From: Stutzerimonas stutzeri
Lineage (GTDB): Bacteria > Pseudomonadota > Gammaproteobacteria > Pseudomonadales > Pseudomonadaceae
NCBI RefSeq assembly: GCF_024448695.1
Contig: NZ_JAMOHY010000026.1
Span: 1 to 43,698 of the forward strand
Reading direction: 5' to 3'
Length of the DNA stretch: 43,698 nt
The position numbers were made by a program, and so were the translations under genes. The notes beneath the pieces are model-generated. The model had not been told where the DNA came from and made no database searches. It saw only the letters and a program-made list of their open reading frames with translations. This document shows positions 28,421 through 37,805 of this stretch, piece by piece (the stretch's first letter is position 1; each line of letters starts with the position of its first letter).

Positions 28421-28555
28421 ATGCACCGCTACACAGCTACTGCCGCCCTGCTCGCCCTGGCTCTATGCCTCACCGCCTGCAGCGGCAATTACAAGTTCAA
28501 CGATGACGAATATCGCCCCCTGGGCGAACCGCAAGCAGTGAAACGCGGCAACTGA
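28421..28555 (+). CDS. small lipoprotein OrfX of the HSI-II cluster
   Basis: This 44-residue protein starts MHRYTATAALLALALC and has lipobox LTAC (C20, Ser +2); the mature form is only about 25 residues and polar (SGNYKFNDDEYRPLG). The ATG at 28421 has TAAGGA 6 bp before it; an open frame reaching up to 28352 lacks a signal-like start and is rejected. In P. aeruginosa a small orfX lies between sfa2 and fha2, matching this place. Function unknown. Confidence 0.75.
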   Translation: MHRYTATAALLALALCLTACSGNYKFNDDEYRPLGEPQAVKRGN

Positions 28556-28574
28556 CCGCAAGGAGTTAACAACC

Positions 28575-29771
28575 ATGGAACTGGTCTTCGATGTGGTCAG
28601 TGCACAGCAGTTCGTGCCAGGTCTATTGACCACCAAAACCTTCAAGCAAGCCGGCGGCATTATTGGGCGGGCGGAGGAATGCGACTGGGTGATTCCGGAT
28701 CGCAAGCGTGTGCTGTCCAGCCGGCATGCCGAGGTGAGCTATCGCAATGGCTCCTTCTACCTGACCGATACCAGCAGCAATGGCATTCAACTGAAAGACA
28801 GCGGCGCCAGCCTGCGCAAGGGCGAGGCCCAGCGTATCGAGCATGGCAGCGTGTATTGCTTCGGTGACTTCGAGATTCGCGCGCGGCTGATTCAGGACCC
28901 GGCGCTGTTTGCCGGCGATATCGGCCGTGCGCAGCCGGCCGGCAGCATCATCCCGGACGACGCCTTTCTCGATCTCGACCCGATGACCGCCCTTGATCAG
29001 CAGGAGCGCGTGTATGCCGAGGTCGATGACCTGACGGCGATTCTGCGCCCGCATAACGTGCAGGCTCAGCAGCGCGATTACGCGCAGATCGATGAAGAAA
29101 ACTTACTGGTGCCTGCGCTGGTGATGCCAACGCCAGAGCCGCAGCCCAAGCGTGCACCGGAACCGGTACGCCTGCCGCCAACCTTCTGGGAAAAGTTCGG
29201 CGAAGCCCTCGGGGTCAAAATCGATGACCTCGATGACGATGCCCGCGAAGCCCTGGCCATCCACAGCGCCAAGCTGCTCAAGCAGAGCATCGGCAGCCTG
29301 CAGCAAAGCCTGCGTACCCGCAGCGAGCTGAAGAACGAGCTGCGCCTGGCCCTGACCACCGTGCAAAGCGCCGGTAACAACCCGCTCAAGCACACCGCCG
29401 ACAGCAGTGAAGCGCTGAGCGCTCTGCTGCGTGGTGGCAAGGCCGGGCAACTGAGCGCCGAGCAGACCATCAGCCGCAGCTTCCGTGATCTGCAAGCGCA
29501 CCAGGTGGCGCTGCTCGCCGCCAGCCGTGCAGCGGTCAAGGGCATGTTCGAGCAGCTGTCTCCGGAGCAGCTGAGCCTGCGGTTCGAGCGTGAAGGCCGC
29601 AAGCCGCTGATCGCTACCGCCGGCAGCCGCTGGCGTGCCTACCGTCGCCTGCACAGCGCTCTCGAGCAGAACGACGACTGGAGCGACCGCCTGTTCGCTC
29701 GCGACTTCGCCAACACCTACGAAGAACAGGTTCGCCTGATCGCCACCCTCAACAACGACGTTCAAGGATGA
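28575..29771 (+). CDS. fha2: Fha, T6SS forkhead-associated phospho-binding protein
   Basis: This 398-residue protein has an N-terminal FHA domain (about 25-100): GGIIGRAEECDWVIPD, VLSSRHAEVSYRNGSFYLTDTSSNGIQL, the phosphothreonine-binding pattern (GR, SxxH, N-G). The C-terminal part (about 200-398) is the helical TagH-type T6SS region (FGEALGVKIDDLDDDAREALA, LSPEQLSLRFER). Fha proteins are substrates and sensors of the T6SS Ser/Thr kinase. Stk1 and Stp1, encoded downstream, should set its state. AAGGAG precedes the start. It overlaps the tssJ region. Confidence 0.94.
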   Translation: MELVFDVVSAQQFVPGLLTTKTFKQAGGIIGRAEECDWVIPDRKRVLSSRHAEVSYRNGSFYLTDTSSNGIQLKDSGASLRKGEAQRIEHGSVYCFGDFEIRARLIQDPALFAGDIGRAQPAGSIIPDDAFLDLDPMTALDQQERVYAEVDDLTAILRPHNVQAQQRDYAQIDEENLLVPALVMPTPEPQPKRAPEPVRLPPTFWEKFGEALGVKIDDLDDDAREALAIHSAKLLKQSIGSLQQSLRTRSELKNELRLALTTVQSAGNNPLKHTADSSEALSALLRGGKAGQLSAEQTISRSFRDLQAHQVALLAASRAAVKGMFEQLSPEQLSLRFEREGRKPLIATAGSRWRAYRRLHSALEQNDDWSDRLFARDFANTYEEQVRLIATLNNDVQG

Positions 29772-29776
29772 TCTCC

Positions 29777-30259
29777 ATGCACCGTTTCACCTGCCTGGCC
29801 CTGTTGGCCGCCCTGCTCAGCCTGACTGGCTGCGCGGCGCTTTCGCCCTATTCGGATATGACCAAGCTCGACCTGACCCTCAACGGTAGCGATGAGCTCA
29901 ACCCGGACCTAAATGGCCGCCCTTCGCCGATCGTCCTGCGCCTGATCGAGCTGAAGCACCCGGTCGCCTTTGAAACCGCCGATTTCTTCTCGCTCTACCA
30001 GCGCCCGAAAGAAGCCCTGTCGCCGGATATGGTGGTGCTCGAAGAGCTGGAACTGCGCCCGGGCGAGCAACGCGAAATGAAGCTTTCGCTACAGCCGGGC
30101 AGCCGCTATGTCGGCGTACTGGCGGCCTACCGCGATCTGCCGGAAAGCAACTGGCGCGTGGTCATCCCGCTGCAGGAGCGCGAGCGTAACTACAGCGTGC
30201 TGACCCTTGATGCCCTGGGCATCAAGGCCCAGGACGACATCAACAAGGAAGGGAAATAA
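29777..30259 (+). CDS. tssJ: TssJ outer-membrane lipoprotein
   Basis: This 160-residue lipoprotein has signal MHRFTCLALLAALL and lipobox LTGC (C19, Ala +2). The mature part has the TssJ beta-sandwich pattern (KLDLTLNGSDELNPD, PSPIVLRLIELKHP, FFSLYQRP, LELRPGEQREMKLSL). It links the TssM periplasmic domain to the outer membrane. The ATG at 29777 is preferred, with AAGGA 8 bp upstream; an ATG at 29768 overlaps the fha stop but has no room for a ribosome-binding site. Confidence 0.93.
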   Translation: MHRFTCLALLAALLSLTGCAALSPYSDMTKLDLTLNGSDELNPDLNGRPSPIVLRLIELKHPVAFETADFFSLYQRPKEALSPDMVVLEELELRPGEQREMKLSLQPGSRYVGVLAAYRDLPESNWRVVIPLQERERNYSVLTLDALGIKAQDDINKEGK

Positions 30260-30262
30260 GCC

Positions 30263-31594
30263 ATGGCCATGCATAAAGTGGTCTGGCAGGAAGGCATGCT
30301 GCTGCGCCCGCAGCACTTCCAGCAGAACGACCGTTACTACGACTACCAACTGAAAACCCGCACGCAGAAGCTCGACAGTTACGCCTGGGGCTTTTTCGAG
30401 CTGGAGATCGACCGCCAGTTCCTCAATATGGGCAAGCTGGTGGTGAGCAAGGCCAGCGGCATTCTGCCCGATGGCACCCTGTTCGATATCGGTGCCGAAC
30501 GCGAGCCGCTGGCCCTCGACGTGCCGCCGAACACCGGCAACACCCCGGTCTACCTGGCCCTGCCACTGGTCACCGGCAACCATATCGAGAGCCGCCGCCC
30601 GGAGCAGCAGGACGTGCTGGCGCGCTTTACCGCTTTCGATGAGGAAGTAACCGACTCCAACGCTGGCGACAGCGCCTCCAGCCAGGTCAGCTGTGGCCGG
30701 CCGGATTTCCGCCTGCTGCTCGGCGAGCAACAGAGCGACCAGGCCTACGTCAAATTGCAGCTGTGCGACGTGCTCGACACCACCCCGGACGGGGTGATCA
30801 GCATCGATCCGGAATTTATTCCGACCTACGTCAACTTCCAGGCTTCCGGCTACCTGCTGAGCTGCCTCAAGGAAGTGATCAGCATGCTCGCCCACCGGGG
30901 CGACATTCTGGCCGAACGTATTCGCGCCACCGGCAAGGTCGGCGGAGCGGAAGTCGGCGATTTTATGATGCTGCAACTGATCAACCGCTTCGAACCGGTG
31001 CTGCGCCATTACCTGGGCATCGAGCAAGTACACCCGGAACAGATCTACCGCGAGTTGCTCGGCCTGCTCGGCGAGCTGGCGACCTTCTCCAGCGAGATCA
31101 AGCGCCCACGCCTGGAAGGCCGCTATCTGCACAGCGACCAGGGCGTGAGCTTCCGCAAGCTGATGGATGCGATCCGCCAGGTGCTGTCGATGGTGCTGGA
31201 ACAGCACGCCATCGAAATGCTCCTGCAACAGCGTCAATACGGCATTCAGGTGTCGCCGCTGCACGACCACAAGCTGCTCGCCACCTCCACCTTCGTCCTC
31301 GCCGCCAGCGCCCAGTGCGACTCGGAAGAGCTGCGCCAGCGCCTGCCGGCGCACCTCAAGGTCGGCCCGGTGGAGCAGATTCGCCAGTTGGTCAACCTGC
31401 ACCTGCCGGGGATCAAGGTCAAACCCATGCCGGTGGCCCCACGGCAGATCCCCTTCCACTCGGGGAAAACCTACTTCGCCCTGGAACTGGGCTCCGAAGA
31501 ACTGGCGCAGCTGGAACGCTCCGGCGGCTTCGCTTTCCACGTGTCCGGCGAGTTCTCCGGGCTTGAGATGAAATTCTGGGCGATCAGGAATTGA
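30263..31594 (+). CDS. tssK: TssK baseplate-membrane connector
   Basis: This 443-residue protein starts KVVWQEGMLLRPQHFQQND, the signature of TssK, and contains YAWGFFELEID, GILPDGTLFDI and the late ALELGSEELAQLERSGGFAFHV. TssK trimers connect baseplate wedges to TssL/TssM. The start is 3 bp after tssJ. The stop (TGA, 31592-31594) touches the tssL start region. Confidence 0.96.
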   Translation: MAMHKVVWQEGMLLRPQHFQQNDRYYDYQLKTRTQKLDSYAWGFFELEIDRQFLNMGKLVVSKASGILPDGTLFDIGAEREPLALDVPPNTGNTPVYLALPLVTGNHIESRRPEQQDVLARFTAFDEEVTDSNAGDSASSQVSCGRPDFRLLLGEQQSDQAYVKLQLCDVLDTTPDGVISIDPEFIPTYVNFQASGYLLSCLKEVISMLAHRGDILAERIRATGKVGGAEVGDFMMLQLINRFEPVLRHYLGIEQVHPEQIYRELLGLLGELATFSSEIKRPRLEGRYLHSDQGVSFRKLMDAIRQVLSMVLEQHAIEMLLQQRQYGIQVSPLHDHKLLATSTFVLAASAQCDSEELRQRLPAHLKVGPVEQIRQLVNLHLPGIKVKPMPVAPRQIPFHSGKTYFALELGSEELAQLERSGGFAFHVSGEFSGLEMKFWAIRN

Positions 31595-31596
31595 TG

Positions 31597-32478
31597 ATGA
31601 CCACCAAGGAAATGGAATACGGCCAGGACGACAAAACGGTCATCCTCAACCGCAAAGGTGATGCCCCCGCGCACAGCCCGCTGACTGACTTCGCCGCGCC
31701 GCCGAAATTCGAGCAGCTGGAAGAGCGGATGATCTACGCCGCACGTCTGCGCCCGGCTGAGAGCTTCAATATCAGCCTCAACCCGCTGGTCGCAGCCGCC
31801 GCCACCCTGCTCTCGGAAGTGGTGCGCCTCAAACACAGCTTCGACAGCGAAGACATGCACGCGCTCAACCAGCGCCTGGCCAGCGCCATCAAGCTGTTCG
31901 AGCACCGCGCCCTGCATGAAGGTGCGGAAAGCAGCCAGGTGATGGCCGCCCGTTACGTGCTCTGCACCGTGGTCGATGAGGCCGTGGTGACCACGCCGTG
32001 GGGCAACGAGAGCGAATGGTCGCAAATGAGCCTGCTGTCCTCGTTCCACAACGAGACCTTCGGCGGCGAGAAATTCTTCCAGCTGCTCGAGCGCCTGTCG
32101 CGCAACCCGGTCAAGCACCTGCCGATGCTCGAGCTGATGTACCTGTGCCTGTCCCTCGGCTTCGAGGGCAAGTACCGCGTGCTGCCGCGCGGCATGCTTG
32201 AACTGGAAGCGGTACGCGACAGCCTGTATCGGCAGATCCGCCAGATGCGCGGTGACGTACCACGTGAGGTTTCGCCGCACTGGCAGGGTCTGAAAGACAC
32301 CCGCAGGCGCCTGGTGCGCATCGTGCCGTGGTGGCTGGTGGCGCTGTTCACCCTGGTGTGCCTGGTGGTGATGTATGGCGGTTTCGCCTGGGTACTGGGC
32401 GAGCAGCGCGAAACTATTTTGCAGCCGTTCGAGCAACTCGACCCGTCTGCGGGTGTAAGCATGGATGATCTGAAATGA
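31597..32478 (+). CDS. tssL: TssL (DotU-like) inner-membrane protein
   Basis: This 293-residue DotU/TssL has a cytoplasmic domain with NPLVAAAATLLSEVVRL, RYVLCTVVDEAVVTTPWG, SFHNETFGGEKFFQLLERLSRNP and LELMYLCLSLGFEGKYR. One TM helix follows near the C-terminus (WWLVALFTLVCLVVMYGGFA). It has no fused peptidoglycan-binding domain. It recruits TssK and Fha to the membrane complex. ATGs at 31594 and 31597 are adjacent; the second has better spacing to AGGAA. The stop overlaps tssM by 4 bp (ATGA). Confidence 0.95.
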   Translation: MTTKEMEYGQDDKTVILNRKGDAPAHSPLTDFAAPPKFEQLEERMIYAARLRPAESFNISLNPLVAAAATLLSEVVRLKHSFDSEDMHALNQRLASAIKLFEHRALHEGAESSQVMAARYVLCTVVDEAVVTTPWGNESEWSQMSLLSSFHNETFGGEKFFQLLERLSRNPVKHLPMLELMYLCLSLGFEGKYRVLPRGMLELEAVRDSLYRQIRQMRGDVPREVSPHWQGLKDTRRRLVRIVPWWLVALFTLVCLVVMYGGFAWVLGEQRETILQPFEQLDPSAGVSMDDLK

Positions 32479-35400
32479 AGAGTTTTTTCGGCAAGTTAGC
32501 CGCATTTTTCCGCAAGACCTGGGTCTGGAGCCTGTGTCTGGTATTGGTTCTGGCACTGCTGATGTGGTTTGTCGGCCCGCTGCTGGCGGTCAACGATTAC
32601 AAGTTCTGGGAATCGGCCACCAGCCGCCTGCTGAGCATCAGCCTGCTGTTCCTGATCTGGGGCCTGGCCATGGTGTTCGCCAGCTGGAAGGCCACCGCCC
32701 GCAAGAAGGCCGAGGAAGACGATGCCGACGCCCAAGAGCGCCTGCGCCGCGAAGGCCTGATCAACGAAGAGCAGAGTGAGCTGCGCAACCGTTTCAAGCT
32801 GGCCTTGCATACCCTCAAACGTTCCAGCCTGTACCGTGGTCGCAGCGAGAAATGGCGCAACGAGCTGCCCTGGTACCTGCTGCTCGGCCCACAGGGCAGC
32901 GGCAAGACCAGCCTGCTGGATTTCTCCGGACTGGATTTCCCGCTCAACCGCGCGGATCAGCAACGCCTGACCAAGGACGTTTTCGGCACCCGCTATGCCG
33001 ACTGGTATTTCGCCGACCACGCGGTGCTGATCGACACCGCCGGGCGCTACCTGACCCAACCTGACCCGGCCATCGACAGCCGCGCCTGGGACACCCTGCT
33101 GGGCCTGCTGCGCAAGCGCCGTGCACGTCCGCTAAACGGCGTGCTGGTCAATATTCCGGTCGAGCAGCTGCAAGGCGGCAGCGAGGTCGAACTGGAAAAC
33201 CTCGCCCGTCAGACTCGTCAGCGTCTGCAGGATATTCACCAGCGCCTGGGTGCCGATGTACCGGTGTACCTGGTCCTGAGCAAAGCCGACAAAGTGCTCG
33301 GCTTCGATGAATTCTTCGACCAGCTGTCACGCGAAGAAAGCGATCAAGTGCTGGGGGCTAGCTTCCGCAAAGAGCAGAACGCCACCGACGTGCAGGTGAT
33401 TCGCCAGGAGTTCGAAGAGCTGCTGCGCCGCCTCAACAGCCAGGTGATCCTACGCATGCACCAAGAGCGCGACACCCAGCGCCGTGGCCGCATCCTCGAT
33501 TTCCCTCACCAGTTGGGCCTGCTTGGCGAGCGTCTGTGCCTGTTCAGCGAGCTGGCCTTTAGCGGCAACCGCTACCAGCGCGCTAGCCAGCTGCGCGGCT
33601 TCTACCTGACCAGCGCGCCGGAACTGAACGACCAGCTCGACCCGAGTACCAGCAGCATCGGCCGCAACCTGGGCCTGTCCAGCAGCGCCCTGCCGACCTT
33701 CCGCACCGGTCGTGCACGCTTTATCAATCACCTGCTCAGCCGAGTGATCTTCCCCGAAGCCGACCTTGCCGGCCTCGACCAGAAGGAAGTGCGGCGTATC
33801 GACTGGGGCCAACGTGCCATGTACGCCACAGCGCTGGTGGTGCTCGGCGTATTCGGCCTGGTCTGGGCGGGCGGTTTCTCTGGTAACCATGGCCGCCTGG
33901 AACAACTGCGCGACCTGGCCCAGCAACTGACTCAGCAGCACGGTAGCCTGAGCGTTCAGGATGACGCCCTGCGCACCCTCAAGGCGCTGGATCACAGCTA
34001 TGCCGCGACCCAGGTATTCCCGCCAAAAGGTGACGTGTCCTATCTGCAACGCGGCGGTCTGTATCAAGGTGAAAAAGTCGACCCAACGCTGCAACAGGCC
34101 TACCGCGGCGAACTGGAAAACCTGCTGCTAAGCCGCGTAGGCCGCCAGTTGGAAGCGCAAGTGCGCGCCAACCTGAATGACCGTGATCGCCTGCTCAACA
34201 GCCTGCGCGCCTACCTCATGCTTAATCTGGAAGAACGCCGTGACAAAGCCTTCCTGCAGGAGTGGCTGGCGGCAGACTGGTCGCTGCGCTACGCCGGCAA
34301 TAGCACAGGTCAACGCGGCCTGAACGGGCACTTCGAGCGCCTGCTGTCCGAGTCGTTCGCGCCCTACTCGCTGAATCAACCCCTGGTCGCCCAGGCCCGG
34401 CAGATCCTGCGCAGCGAATCGCTGGCCAATGTGGTTTACCGCATGCTCCGCGAAGAAGCGCGCAGCCTGCCGGACTACCGCCTGAGCCAGAAACTCGGCC
34501 CGCAGGCCGCTCTGTTCGCCGGCAGCGACTACGCCATTCCGGGCTTCTACACCCAGGTTGGCTACCAGAAAACTTTCACCGCTAAAGGCGCTGACCTGGT
34601 GCGCGAACTGCTGCGCGACAATTGGGTACTTGGCGAAGGCGACACCCTTAGCGCGGGCGACCTTAGCCGGCTGCTGGTGGAAATGGAGCAGCTGTACTTC
34701 CGCGATTACGCTAATTACTGGGGCGAAGCCCTGGCGCAACTGTCGCTGGACCCGATCGGCAGCACCGGCCAGGGTGCCCTGCAACTGGCCGGCCTGACCG
34801 CCGCCAATTCACCGTTGCTGCAACTGCTGGTGGAAGTGCGCGACAACACCCGCTTCAAAGGCCTGGCCGAAGCCGCCGATGATGCCGGCGCCGCCGCCGA
34901 AGCGTTGGAAGGCGCCAAGGGCAAGCTGGGTAAAGTCGCCAAGCTCGCCGGTGCTGCCGCCGAACAGGCGCAAGCGGCACTGGTGAAAAACCTGCCGGAC
35001 ACCGCGCGGAAAACCCTGGAGCGCCGCTTCGAACCGCTGCACCGCCTGCTTGATGAAAACGGCGGTGCCGGCCCGGAACTGGCCAGCACTCTGCAGGCGC
35101 TGGATGCTCTGCAACTGCAACTGGCCAGCCTGGCGCATGCCAGTGCACCGGAGCAGGCTGCGTTCGAACTGGCCAAGGCGCGCATGGCCGGCCAGCGTGA
35201 TGCGATCAACCAGGTGCGCAGCAATGCCGCGCGCCTGCCGCAACCGGTCGGCAACTGGCTCGGCCTGCTCGCCGAAGACAGCTGGATGCTGGTGCTCAAC
35301 GACGCCTACCACTACCTCAACCAGCGCTATAAGAGCGAGCTGTATGCCGCCTATGACGGCTCGTTAAAGCAGCGTTATCCGTTCAGCGCCCACAGCGAAA

Positions 35401-36014
35401 GCGACGTGGCGATTGCCGATTTCCGCGAGTTCTTCAAGGCACAGGGAATTGCCGAGCGCTTCTTCGACAACTACCTCAAGCCGTTCGTCAGTGGCACCGC
35501 CGGCCAGTACCAACTGCGCCGTGTCGATGGCCGTGGCCTGCCGTTGTCACGCGAGTTTTTGCTGCAGATGAGCCACACCCAGACCATCCGCCGCAGCTTC
35601 TTCGCCGAGAACCCCAACGAGCCGAAAGTGCTGTTCAAGCTCGAACCCTACTCGCTGGATTCCAGCCTGGGCCGCGCCGACTTCCGCTTCGGCAACCAAC
35701 AGATGGAATACCGCCACGGGCCAATCGTGCAGACCGCTTTCAGCTGGCCGGCCGAAGCCAATGAAGGGCGCACCAGCCTGGTGGTGGAAGAACTCGGCGG
35801 GCGCAAAGTCGGTATCGAGAAGAACACCGGCCCCTGGTCGCTGTTCCGCCTGCTCGACCTGATGAGCGTGGACTACCACAGCGGCCGCGACGTGCTGATG
35901 CTCAAGGCCGACCTCGGCGGCCTGCGCGCCAACTACCTGTTGCACAGCCAGCGCTCGCCGAACCCGTTTGACCTGGACCAGCTGCGCAGCTTCAAACTGC
36001 CGGCCACGCTCTGA
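32475..36014 (+). CDS. tssM: TssM (IcmF-like) inner-membrane protein
   Basis: This 1179-residue IcmF-family protein has two N-terminal TM helices (about 13-38 and 48-66), a cytoplasmic NTPase-like domain with Walker A GPQGSGKTS (K144) and IDTAGRY, a third TM (about 450-470, ALVVLGVFGLVWAGG), and a long periplasmic part ending in the IcmF C-terminal beta domain. The intact Walker A suggests nucleotide binding. It spans the inner membrane and reaches TssJ. An Ala-rich helical segment lies near 795-850. The stop shares one base with the stp1 start. Confidence 0.96.
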   Translation: MKSFFGKLAAFFRKTWVWSLCLVLVLALLMWFVGPLLAVNDYKFWESATSRLLSISLLFLIWGLAMVFASWKATARKKAEEDDADAQERLRREGLINEEQSELRNRFKLALHTLKRSSLYRGRSEKWRNELPWYLLLGPQGSGKTSLLDFSGLDFPLNRADQQRLTKDVFGTRYADWYFADHAVLIDTAGRYLTQPDPAIDSRAWDTLLGLLRKRRARPLNGVLVNIPVEQLQGGSEVELENLARQTRQRLQDIHQRLGADVPVYLVLSKADKVLGFDEFFDQLSREESDQVLGASFRKEQNATDVQVIRQEFEELLRRLNSQVILRMHQERDTQRRGRILDFPHQLGLLGERLCLFSELAFSGNRYQRASQLRGFYLTSAPELNDQLDPSTSSIGRNLGLSSSALPTFRTGRARFINHLLSRVIFPEADLAGLDQKEVRRIDWGQRAMYATALVVLGVFGLVWAGGFSGNHGRLEQLRDLAQQLTQQHGSLSVQDDALRTLKALDHSYAATQVFPPKGDVSYLQRGGLYQGEKVDPTLQQAYRGELENLLLSRVGRQLEAQVRANLNDRDRLLNSLRAYLMLNLEERRDKAFLQEWLAADWSLRYAGNSTGQRGLNGHFERLLSESFAPYSLNQPLVAQARQILRSESLANVVYRMLREEARSLPDYRLSQKLGPQAALFAGSDYAIPGFYTQVGYQKTFTAKGADLVRELLRDNWVLGEGDTLSAGDLSRLLVEMEQLYFRDYANYWGEALAQLSLDPIGSTGQGALQLAGLTAANSPLLQLLVEVRDNTRFKGLAEAADDAGAAAEALEGAKGKLGKVAKLAGAAAEQAQAALVKNLPDTARKTLERRFEPLHRLLDENGGAGPELASTLQALDALQLQLASLAHASAPEQAAFELAKARMAGQRDAINQVRSNAARLPQPVGNWLGLLAEDSWMLVLNDAYHYLNQRYKSELYAAYDGSLKQRYPFSAHSESDVAIADFREFFKAQGIAERFFDNYLKPFVSGTAGQYQLRRVDGRGLPLSREFLLQMSHTQTIRRSFFAENPNEPKVLFKLEPYSLDSSLGRADFRFGNQQMEYRHGPIVQTAFSWPAEANEGRTSLVVEELGGRKVGIEKNTGPWSLFRLLDLMSVDYHSGRDVLMLKADLGGLRANYLLHSQRSPNPFDLDQLRSFKLPATL

Positions 36015-36742
36015 TGCAGGCGGTTGCCAACCTCTGGCGCAGCGCTGCGCGTACCGACACCGGCAAGGTGCGGGCGCGCAACGAGGATGCCTTTCTGGCC
36101 CTGCCGGAACAGGGCATGTGGGTAGTTGCCGACGGCATGGGCGGGCACCAGAACGGTGCCCTGGCCAGCCGCTTGATTGTCGAGCAGTTGGCCGAGCCGA
36201 GCGGGGGTGATTTGCCGCAGCGTCTGGATGAGCTGCGCAAGCGCCTGCACGCGCTCAACCGTCGCCTGGGCCAGGAGCTGACGGTCACCGCCGCCCATCC
36301 CGACCCGGTGATCGGCAGCACGGTAGTGGCATTGCTGATCGAAGGTGACCGCGCCGCCTGCGTGTGGGCAGGCGACAGCCGCTGCTACCTGTGGCGCGGC
36401 AGTCGGCTGTATCAGCTCAGCCGCGATCACTCGCTGCTGCAGCAACTGATCGATGAACAGCAATTGAGCCCCAGTGAGGCCGCTCGGCATCCGGCAGCGC
36501 ACGCCTTGACCCGTGCCATCGGTGCCAGTGACGAGCTGAAGCTGGAAATTCTCGAACTGGATGTGCTGCCTGGCGATGCCTTTCTGCTGTGCAGCGATGG
36601 CCTGTACCAAGGCGTGTCCGTCGACGACCTCGGCGCGGCGCTAAACCTGCCATCGCCACAGCTGACCCTGAATCGTTTATTCCAGCAGGCGCTCGACGGC
36701 CCGGCGCGGGACAACCTGAGTGCGGTGGTAATCCGCCGATGA
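36014..36742 (+). CDS. stp1: PP2C-type Ser/Thr protein phosphatase Stp1
   Basis: This 242-residue PPM phosphatase has all metal-site motifs: RTDTGKVRARNEDAFL (E24, D25), VVADGMGGH (D40-H45), WAGDSRCYLWR, CSDGLYQGV (D195) and ARDNLSAVVI at the C-terminus. It reverses phosphorylation by the neighbouring kinase, and in P. aeruginosa HSI-II the stp1-stk1 pair is at the same place. The start overlaps the tssM stop by one base, and 10 bp separate it from the kinase gene. Confidence 0.95.
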   Translation: MQAVANLWRSAARTDTGKVRARNEDAFLALPEQGMWVVADGMGGHQNGALASRLIVEQLAEPSGGDLPQRLDELRKRLHALNRRLGQELTVTAAHPDPVIGSTVVALLIEGDRAACVWAGDSRCYLWRGSRLYQLSRDHSLLQQLIDEQQLSPSEAARHPAAHALTRAIGASDELKLEILELDVLPGDAFLLCSDGLYQGVSVDDLGAALNLPSPQLTLNRLFQQALDGPARDNLSAVVIRR

Positions 36743-36752
36743 GGACTCACGG

Positions 36753-37748
36753 ATGAGTGAACAGCTGCTCGACGATCTGCCGCTAGCCAGCAGCCCGGCC
36801 AGCGACCTGACCTACTTCGCCCTGGCCGCGACGGCTGCCAAACCAGCGGCGCAAGCCCCGCGCGAAGTACTCAGCGAACTGCCGGAGGTGCTCGGCGGCC
36901 GCTACAAGATCGAGCGCCTGCTCGGCGTCGGTGGCATGGGCGCGGTGTATCGCGCCCATGATCTGTTGCGCGAACAGTTCGGTGATCCTGAGCCCTATGT
37001 GGCCCTGAAAACCCTCAGCGATGACTTCGCCGAATACCCGGACGCCAACGCGCTGCTGTACAGCGAGTTCGCCCTCACCGCGCGGCTTAATCATCCGCAT
37101 GTGGTGCGCCTGTTCGGCTTCGAGGTAGATGTGCAGAGCCAGCGCGCCTTCCTCACCCTGGAGCTACTCAAGGGCCTGACGCTTGATCAGCTGCTCAGTG
37201 AACGTCCCGAGGGCCTGCCTTGGAGCAAGCTACAGGACATCGCCATCGCCCTGCTCGATGCTCTGAGCTATTCACACAGCCTCAGCGTACTGCATGGCGA
37301 CCTGAAACCTAGCAATGTGATGCTCGCCGAAGACGGCTTGCGCCTGTTCGATTATGGTCTCGGCCAGTCCGTGGAAGGGCTGCTCCCCGGCCTGCCGCGC
37401 CTGTGCCGCAACCGTTTTAGCGCCTGGACGCCGCGCTACGCCGCCCTGGAATTGCTCGACGGTGCGCCGCTGACCGCCGCTGCCGATGTCTATGCCCTGG
37501 CCTGTGTGCTGTATGAGCTGGCCAGCGGGCGCCACCCGTTCAGCCGGCAGAGCGCCAAACAGGCCAAGGCCATGGAGCTGGATAAACAGCTGCAACGCCC
37601 CGAGCAGTTACCGGCGCATTGCTGGCCCGCCCTGCGCACCGCGCTGGCATTCGATGAAGCGCAGCGCCACATCAGCTGCGCACAGTTGCTTGAGGTATTT
37701 CGTCAGCCCGTGCCCAGCGGTTGGCGACGCTGGTTGCGGCGCAGTTGA
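36753..37748 (+). CDS. stk1: Ser/Thr protein kinase Stk1
   Basis: This 331-residue kinase has the nucleotide loop LGVGGMGAVYRAHDLL (about 57-72), lysine in VALKTL (K86), the catalytic loop HGDLKPSNVML (D183), and DYGLGQ at the DFG place (D200, Phe replaced by Tyr). The classic HRD is HGD, as in some bacterial kinases. It ends with a basic tail and has no clear TM helix, so it is probably cytoplasmic. It should phosphorylate Fha or other T6SS parts. Confidence 0.94.
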   Translation: MSEQLLDDLPLASSPASDLTYFALAATAAKPAAQAPREVLSELPEVLGGRYKIERLLGVGGMGAVYRAHDLLREQFGDPEPYVALKTLSDDFAEYPDANALLYSEFALTARLNHPHVVRLFGFEVDVQSQRAFLTLELLKGLTLDQLLSERPEGLPWSKLQDIAIALLDALSYSHSLSVLHGDLKPSNVMLAEDGLRLFDYGLGQSVEGLLPGLPRLCRNRFSAWTPRYAALELLDGAPLTAAADVYALACVLYELASGRHPFSRQSAKQAKAMELDKQLQRPEQLPAHCWPALRTALAFDEAQRHISCAQLLEVFRQPVPSGWRRWLRRS

Positions 37749-37805
37749 ACGCAGCACGCGCGGATCAGCAGCATCAATGGATGATTTTTTAACAAGGAAA
37801 TGACT